This document shows positions 46,762 to 53,703 of a stretch of 53,703 nt of DNA, piece after piece. The notes below the pieces were generated by a model. The model did not search any database, had not been told where the DNA came from, and worked only from the letters and a program-made list of their open reading frames with translations. Position numbers and translations under genes: made by a program. The first letter of the stretch is position 1; each line of letters opens with the position of its first letter. The stretch is from Schoenoplectus triqueter (lineage: Eukaryota; Streptophyta; Magnoliopsida; Poales; Cyperaceae), in NCBI GenBank assembly GCA_964058805.1, contig CAXKVV010000656.1, forward strand, positions 1 through 53,703. The letters are read 5' to 3'.

Positions 46762-47382
46762 CACCTCCGGTGCCCGTTCTATTTCTCAAGAATTGCTCTC
46801 TATATTAGTTTTTACTGTGTTCCTATATTGTCAGTACTCGAGTGTGGTTAAACTTAAATGTGACAGTTACGTTAATAGGTAATTGAGCTATATCCACTGT
46901 GAGGTGTAGTAGGTATCCGGTGTTTGGAGATTGGACTTGCCAAGTTAATCGTAACGGGTTTGTTGACCGTGGAAGTATATTATCTTGTTGTGGAATATTA
47001 ACTATGCTAGCCCTCCATAACTAAATAGAGCTCGTAGAGCGTTGATTGCATGTTACTTTATCCCGTGGTTTATTGACACGAGGGTTCGGTGCTTGGGCAT
47101 TATTATGATTATACATATTTGGATTGATAACTAGGCACGCAGAGGACTTTTGTTCTTTGTACTGAGAATATCTGGTACAGAGCAAATGCGTGACTTGGAA
47201 AGTTTATTATTAGAAGCAATATTTGCTAAAGCAAATGAGCACTCTCTTTTTATTGAAACGTTACATAAAAGAATTATTTTCATTAACGAACAAACAATAT
47301 TTGGTCTCTCTCAGCTGTACACACAATCAATAAAAATATATTTAAATAAACCGTAGTAGCTTATACACACGTATATTTATTT

Positions 47383-47389
<7 letters not shown>
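46762..47389. other. 3' flank of AGO1
   Basis: This should contain the AGO1 3'UTR. A 68-codon ORF at 47150-47356 shows no recognisable domain. I see no RNA gene. Confidence 0.5.
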
Positions 47390-47431
<42 letters not shown>

Positions 47432-47765
47432 GTTAAGGTGTTATGTAGAGTGCGGATCGATTTTTTCGTTTTCAAAGTCTAAATGATTAATAATGCTCAA
47501 AATATTTTTTATATGAATTTTCCTAAATAATTAAAAAATACTTTATTTAATTATTATTAGATGATATTTAATTATTATGAGTCATCTAAATGGAGTGATT
47601 TTTTAACTACTTAAAAAAATAAAAAAATTCTCAACAAATATAAAATTTGATTCCTAATTAAATATTCATACGAAAAATATTTTGAGCAGTTTGAATTGAC
47701 CGTTTAGACTTTAAAAATGAAAAATTAATATCATAATCAACTCTCTCACTATATATATATATATA
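47390..47765. mobile_element. (TA)n-associated foldback MITE, intergenic copy
   Basis: A (TA)n run at 47384-47426 is followed by GTTAGGTTAAGGTGTTATG, 'TCAAAGTCTAAATGATTAAT', the central pieces 'TGAGTCATCTAAATGGAGTGA', and inverted right-arm sequence ending in a second (TA)n near 47750. It is an older relative of the copies in AGO1 intron 18. Confidence 0.65.
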
Positions 47766-47967
47766 TATTCTTCAAAATGTACTCTCGGAGGCAGAAGACT
47801 TTGGTGTAAGTATCCCCGTAAGAGCCCTAAAATCAAATCCACAGTCAGATTGAAACAATCCAAAAGATAACTAAATCCATTAGATTTTTTGCATTTTTGA
47901 TAAACTTTATCTTACCTTCTTATGCCCGATTGCGCCCTTCTGCATGTAGAAAAATTATCATCGTCAG

Positions 47968-50900
47968 TCATTTGCTTAGCTTTGGTGTTTTCTTCAGTAA
48001 ATTTTTAAAGAGGGGGCGCACTTGCCTTTCTCTTGGTTGCTTCCTTATTGCGATTGTAGTTGTTCCGTTTGCAGTAGTAGTCGTGGCTGTGCTGGTACCA
48101 GCAGCAGGTTGCTGAGCTGAATCAGTTGGTATGGGAACTGCTTTGGCCTATGCAGGGATTTATATTCAATCAGGGAAGGAAATTCTTCTGGTACCATGAA
48201 CAACAAGGTTTTTTTTTTAACTTACCAATCTGCGGAATTGGAGATTGTAGAAGAGTTGGATATACCGCTGTTTGGCTTGCCTTTGCTCTTTATTCAACTG
48301 TCTCCAAAAACCGTAAACTGATCCCATGTTTAATACTCTAGTTGCGTATATCTTCCATGTATAACTGCAAATAAAATAATCAATTTTGTGAGTTAAAAAG
48401 ATACAAAATTTTTGTATAGTAGAATAGCACTAATGGTTTATGATGAGTGTATACCATTCCATTATGCGTTTAAGACCATCGGTGGAAACCTTATTCCAAT
48501 AGCTGGGATCATCCCTGCATTTCTCGAAGAAATCTGCAATTTTATTGCCTGACTCATCGCCATTCAAAGGGTTGATATGGAAACCAGAGACACCGTCAAC
48601 TATTATCTCTGCTGGGCCGCCCTGGTTTGTTGCAAAGGTGGGGAGGCCACAGTTCATCGCCTCAATAACAGTCAATCCAAATGCTTCATACAAAGCAGGC
48701 TGACAAGAAAAAGACGATAAAATATTTAAAATGAACAATTGAGGGTTGAGAGGAGTGATGGGGGCAGTTATTCACACTTCTATGCAGATTTAGCCTCTAT
48801 TAGTTTTTTAGTATTAATCTTTATTGATACCTGAACAAATGCACCCTTGGTATCAGCAATAATTCGGTACAGCTCGCTGTTGCGGTTGCGGTCAGTCTGT
48901 GCCCGGATCCATCGGATCTGTCCCGTTAGCTGATACTTTTGTATCAGGGACCTCATCTTGTTGATCTCCTTGATCTCCTCTCTATCTTTTGATTTTGAAG
49001 GATCCAATAGTCCAGCAACTACTACCAGGTTGACAAGGTCCCTCAGTCGCTTGTTTTTGCCATACCACTCGACCAAACCTGTTATGTTCTTCACAGTGTC
49101 GAGACGTGCCATCGAGAAAATTATGGGTTTCCTTCTGTCGGCTAGATAACCACTGTTTCAAAAAACAAGAGGATAATTAGTAAAAGCAAAATGACAATCC
49201 AGTTTTGTATCAGTTTTTAGTAATAATAATAATTATTAAATTAATATTATTAAAAATAAGAGTGAGAATCGTAAAATTTCAAATATACGAATGGCAGCGC
49301 GCCACTGCCAGTGGCGCGTTTCAGAAAAATAATGAAACGCGCCACTGGCAGTGGCGCGTTTCGTCTATGCCACTGGCAGTGGCGCGTTACCATTCGTATA
49401 TTTGAAATTTTACGATTCTCACTCTTATTTTTAATAATATTAATTTAATATTAATTATTATTAATAAAAACTGGTTTTGTACTGTTAATCTGTTATTTCC
49501 TTTTATATAATTAGCACTATATAAAAAGATAAAGGGGTTTAAATGAAAAGTGTTTGATTAATTTCTCTTACACATGCTCATCATTTTCATCTTTGCTATA
49601 GAGAAGCTCCTCAATTTCTTGGTGAAAGTTCGTGAAGCGTTTCTGTTTTTGCGTGTATGGAAAGTACACAGTCTGATCTGCGCCTGGCGCAGCAATGTTG
49701 AATTTGGGGTCAAATACATTGATACCAGTTGAGTACCGGCAAAGACCTGGCATGGTGAATGTGTAGTGGCTCTCATATTGTCCAGGCTTGTCTTTGCTGC
49801 ATTATTAATTAATATTAAAACAAAACTAGTAATGGCAAACTATGTGAAGTGAAAAACACAGTAAAACTGTCATTTTTCTTGAATGCCAAATTGAAGTTGC
49901 TGTTAGTTCAACTAACCTTCCAGCTATTTCCTGATAAGTGCTGGTGATAATGTAATCGCTAGTGTTCATAGCAATCATGTCAGCTGTGAATTGGCATGAG
50001 AAATGATACTTTTGGTCTAGTTCCTTCCATTTTACATCAGAATCTTCATATTTCGTTTTCTCTAGAGCATGCGCAATTGTCGCCTTTTTATTACAATGAA
50101 TAAAATTAAGTCATTAGCCATCATTCTGTTACCCCTTTGTGGTAAAGAATTATTTGGTAATCAAGTGTGGCATACATTAAAATGATTCAGCATCTCCTCA
50201 GAATACTGTGAAATTATTCTTTCGAATGAAGAATTTTAATGGAACTGTTCTTTGTTGGATATAGTATTGCGGAATTATAGATGGTACTCCATGTTTTCAT
50301 AAACTGTGATGTACAATCACTGTACCTGAGTAATTCCTAATTTGGTTGATACGAGCGAGGCAACCAAATTACCATCAGAGTAATTACCAATAATCAAGTC
50401 GGGATTCCCTTCCATGTGGTCAACAATAGTAGCAGCGGCGTCCTATAAATCCATGACAGATCAGTTAGTTGTAGTACTCTTTAGACATATCTCAGATAAT
50501 AACTTTGTACACCATTAGCAAATGTTTTAACAAACCTGAGCGTATCTCTCTAGATAGGGGTATATGTCAAAGCGGGACACCCATTGATGAAGCACGCCAG
50601 TCTCAGTACGGAATGGTACACGAAGGATGTGGGAGTGGCTTGTGTTGAAAATTGGTTCAAGTTCTTGGTTGCATTTTGTTCCCTTGGCATCTGGTATCAG
50701 CCTTGTTACCTACAGAAACAGAAAGAAGTTTGTTTGTTAAATAATACTGGTACCGAATTACATTTATTTATTGCTCTTTGTAACAAATGTTTACCACAAG
50801 TATTTGTGGTTTTATAGAAAGACCCATAAGCTTGATTCTTTGAAGAAGCTCTTCTTCGAATGCTCTTACTTGATCTAGAATGTACACCACCTGTTCAACA

Positions 50901-52684
50901 ACAAAAAATCAGTTTGATTATTTTAGTATAAGGGAGGTTTAATGTGTTAACATGATTTCTTTTGAACTAAAGTTGGAAACTTCATCTTTTTGTACCTGAC
51001 CACCAGTGTCGGGCAAGCCGAGAACATTCTCTTGGCCGAAGTAACCATGCGGAGAAAATATGACAATATTGAAAATACTAGGGATTCTACTGAAAAACTT
51101 CTCCAGCTTAGCAGGATCTGGTGCTTGTAGAACTTCAGAGAGGTAATTCACAGTCTCCTTGACATGTTCAGCAGTGTCACCCCACCCTTTCTCTAATCCC
51201 CATTCTTGAAATCTATATTTTTGTGGTGTTGGAACAAAAATATACAATACATTTTTAAGAATTAATTATTTAGTTTGTACTTTGTAGTCTTTCTTCAAAA
51301 GAAACAAAGGGAAAGTTATTACGATATCAAGTGCTTCTCTGCAGCTTATCTCAAGCATACATTTTATTTTTGTTCCATGAGATAAAAGCTGATATGATTG
51401 AACTTAACCAAATCTGTTTTATCTGTTTCTTTGTCCGAAATAGAAGCAGCACCTGTGAACAAATCTCTGGAAAGGTGTATTTCTTGGAAGCCCGCTCACG
51501 AATACTTCAGCAAGAACCAATGCAGTTTGAAGCTTGCTGATAGTATCAAGTGTATCATTGATCATTAATTTCTGTACACATCAAACAAACATAAGTTTGT
51601 GAAATTCTAATAGTAATTATCCTTTAAACTATTATACTGGTAATTAAATAATTAGTTATTAGTTTATTATTAACTTCGCCACGGTAGTTAAGTCGAAGCA
51701 GGTAGTCCAAGAGCGGTTGCATGCTGTCAGGCCTTTCTGCTAGCTTCGAAGACATGAATCTGGATAGAAATTGCAGTCCGTTTCCTATTGAAGATGGCAG
51801 AGTGAGACGCGGTGTTGACAGGTCGAGCGCCCCGAAATCAACTTCAAGGGCATTATCGTCTTTCGCCCTGTAATGTAGCATGAAAAATAACACAGATGAC
51901 GTCAATTAGACACAAAAAAAGAAGTACAATGCATATGAGTATCAGTAAAACATTTATAATGATTGTTTCCATATTTTTACCAGTTTTCATCATATAGTGT
52001 CTCCTTAAACTTAAGATACTCAGATGCTGTTATTCCATCAACTGAGAGATCTTCTGCGTGAACTTTGACATACTCCCATATTCCAGGGTTTGGCCGCACT
52101 GCAAATGCCACAAATGGTGGAAGCACTACAGCTTCCTGGAAATCATAATATGCAGCAACTTTTATATTTCTTCTCCAGATTTCCTTGGAATTGTCATTAG
52201 CAGCCCACTTTATATGCAATTAAAAATCAACGGCACCGGACAGGAGAGTGACCGAGCATATTACCTGTGTAGAACAAATAATGTAGCCAAGGAAGCCTTC
52301 CATCAGTTTGTCTTTCTCGACCTTATCATCCATCGATCTCTCCATCTCATCCATTAAGGCCTGATTCTTCATTAATCTCTTTCCTTTTGAGATGTACCTA
52401 AATTGCATACTCAAAGTATTGAAGTACTTCTTTTGAAATACAACATTTGTATCTTAAACGCCTCAAGCCATATTTACATGTACATTACTTTCAGATGTTT
52501 TTTTGAAATTGAAGGGGAAAACATACAGGCCTCTAATAACATTGCATATAGTTTTTTTGATGCAAGAGTTATGTGATATATACCGTGCAAAGCATCGTTT
52601 CATCTGATAACGACTTTGTCTCAATGCATCTGGCATGCCATAAGCAATGCTATCTGTTCTTATAAAGCTAAGTGAAGCCGCCAT
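47968..52684 (-). CDS. SUS6: Sucrose synthase, SUS6/7-type (class III)
   Basis: Fifteen exons (52684-52584, 52397-52265, 52135-51981, 51867-51675, 51571-51453, 51212-50996, 50890-50795, 50709-50536, 50442-50326, 50083-49917, 49796-49572, 49152-48831, 48699-48455, 48364-48226, 48147-47968) join to 860 aa; all introns are GT-AG. The enzyme reversibly converts sucrose and UDP to fructose and UDP-glucose; the Arabidopsis SUS5/6 enzymes act in sieve-element walls. It is a GT-B glycosyltransferase: '[18 protein letters not shown]' opens the catalytic part and the EX7E motif 'EAFGLTVIE' has E678 and E686. The N-terminus ('[20 protein letters not shown]') is of the SUS6 kind and lacks the LxRxxSxRER phosphosite of SUS1. 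A basic, Thr/Ala-rich tail follows the conserved 'FYNLQFRRL' (residues ~802-860), as in SUS6/7. Orthology to SUS6 versus SUS7 is not resolved. Confidence 0.94.
49211..49473. mobile_element. MULE-like MITE with CGCCACTGGCAGTGGCG modules (copy B)
   Basis: The 263-bp element lies in sucrose synthase intron 11. It has long terminal inverted repeats (CAGTTTTTAGTAATAATAAT ... AAAAACTG) and flanking GTTTTGTAT (49202-49210) and GTTTTGTAC (49474-49482), a 9-bp duplication with one mismatch. Between the arms the near-palindrome CGCCACTGGCAGTGGCG occurs three times almost perfectly, once as its complement with the central base swapped. It is the best-preserved copy in the window. Confidence 0.85.
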
Positions 52685-53703
52685 CTTTTTGTATGTATGA
52701 ATGTGTGTTTTTGTTTTGAGGGGGGCGGGTTGATTTGACTTACTAAATGGTTCTTTATTTTGAAAGCAATTGTTTTTTGTAGAATAATAACTAGGTTGAG
52801 GCTATTTATAGAAACATGGTATCGAGTTGCATTGGGAAATTGCTTGCTGGAATAGTAAGAGGGAGAGAAAAAGGAGAAGGCATTTTCCCTGGGACTGAGT
52901 CAAGTTATTCCAAAGAAATGTAAGGGGGCAAGAAAGGGATTTCCCCATTGTCTAATTTATGAAAATATTGTCTTAATTTTCTTTTATGGTCTACAATTCC
53001 TTTGGAATGTAATCGTAATTTTTGTTTTTTCAATGCAAGCTTGCTACGTGTTAAACAGCGCCATATAAGTTGCATTACTTGTTACTTTTGAACTTTTACA
53101 CATAACGCACGTGACATTGAATGTTTGTTAGGTAACTAAAAAAAACATGTATTACCACTTCCAAGGGATCTCCCTTTTGTGTGTTTTATCTAAAGGGTGG
53201 TATCCTCAACAACGAATTAATCAGATAAATTTGACAGTTATAATAAATGATTTATGATTTTGAAGTTGCATACTTCAAATCTGATATCTAATATTTGCCT
53301 CAAAAAGATTTTATATCTGATGTAAGTTTTGTAATTTCAAATGACTTGAAATACACAGGGCCTCTATTTACCAACAATCAATTTGCATGAAGTACCATCA
53401 TTCCTTCTGCACAGGTTCTTATCTGAAAGGTTCCATTTTTCTTTCTATAGCAAGCCCATAGGTTATAAATAAAATAAGCCCATTATCTTAACAGGCATAA
53501 AGCCTAAATTTTGTCTCCTTATTCGACATGAACATGTAGTTTGTTGATAAGGGGAAAACATTTCTTTCGAGCCTTGCCTTCAACAATCGACATATACTGA
53601 TATACGCATAGTTTCTAAAATTGTTGACAGTTTTGGGCTGCCAAGATATCATGCCGTAAATATATATATGATATGTGAAGGGGCTTTTTAAAGAAAAATA
53701 TGT
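52685..53703. other. Upstream region of sucrose synthase
   Basis: Apart from the TATA box, I see only AT-rich sequence with a C-rich patch at 52715-52730 in the leader. No other gene begins before the right edge. Confidence 0.5.
52803..52810 (-). promoter_or_regulatory. TATA box of the sucrose synthase gene
   Basis: On the minus strand TATAAATAG lies about 120 bp upstream of the start codon, placing transcription start near 52775 and a leader of about 90 bases. Confidence 0.65.

Overview
The window is plant nuclear DNA, most likely from a eudicot. It carries four intron-rich, AT-biased genes of typical plant families: an ER auxin-transport facilitator (PILS), a plastid-targeted homoserine kinase, an AGO1-clade Argonaute with a recognisable miR168 site, and a class III (SUS6/7-type) sucrose synthase. 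Each gene rejoins into an uninterrupted reading frame across its splice sites, which supports the models. I cannot name the species.

Layout. 1-1460: a diverged tandem array with a period near 180 bp that runs off the left edge, with a further relic at about 2110-2190. 2190-6700: AT-rich DNA with decayed repeats. 7225-11052 (+): PILS, 10 exons, 423 aa. 14052-12147 (-): homoserine kinase, 3 exons, 378 aa, convergent with PILS. 14.1-36.6 kb: about 22 kb with no convincing gene. It holds hAT-, PIF/Harbinger- and MULE-like MITEs, foldbacks, a decayed internal duplication, GC-rich 'GGGTCGGG' elements, two promoter-like islands and one orphan exon-like segment. 38111-46761 (+): AGO1, 23 coding exons, 1029 aa, with a likely 5'UTR intron. 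52684-47968 (-): sucrose synthase, 15 exons, 860 aa, convergent with AGO1.

The four genes do not form a pathway. PILS works in intracellular auxin homeostasis, homoserine kinase in plastid threonine/methionine/isoleucine synthesis, AGO1 in miRNA silencing, and the SUS6/7-type enzyme in sucrose cleavage, typically in sieve elements. What links them here is a shared load of non-autonomous transposons. One MULE-like MITE family built from a near-palindromic CGCCACTGGCAGTGGCG module occurs in the gene-free interval, just upstream of AGO1, and inside a sucrose synthase intron. A second foldback family targeting (TA)n lies in an AGO1 intron and between AGO1 and SUS.

I found no evidence of a wholly new biological system. 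The points most worth a second look are the palindromic-module MITE family and its placement, the GC-AG intron of AGO1 beside a 23-base C tract, the near-180-bp satellite, the orphan 36-codon exon-like segment, and the promoter-like islands in the gene-free interval.
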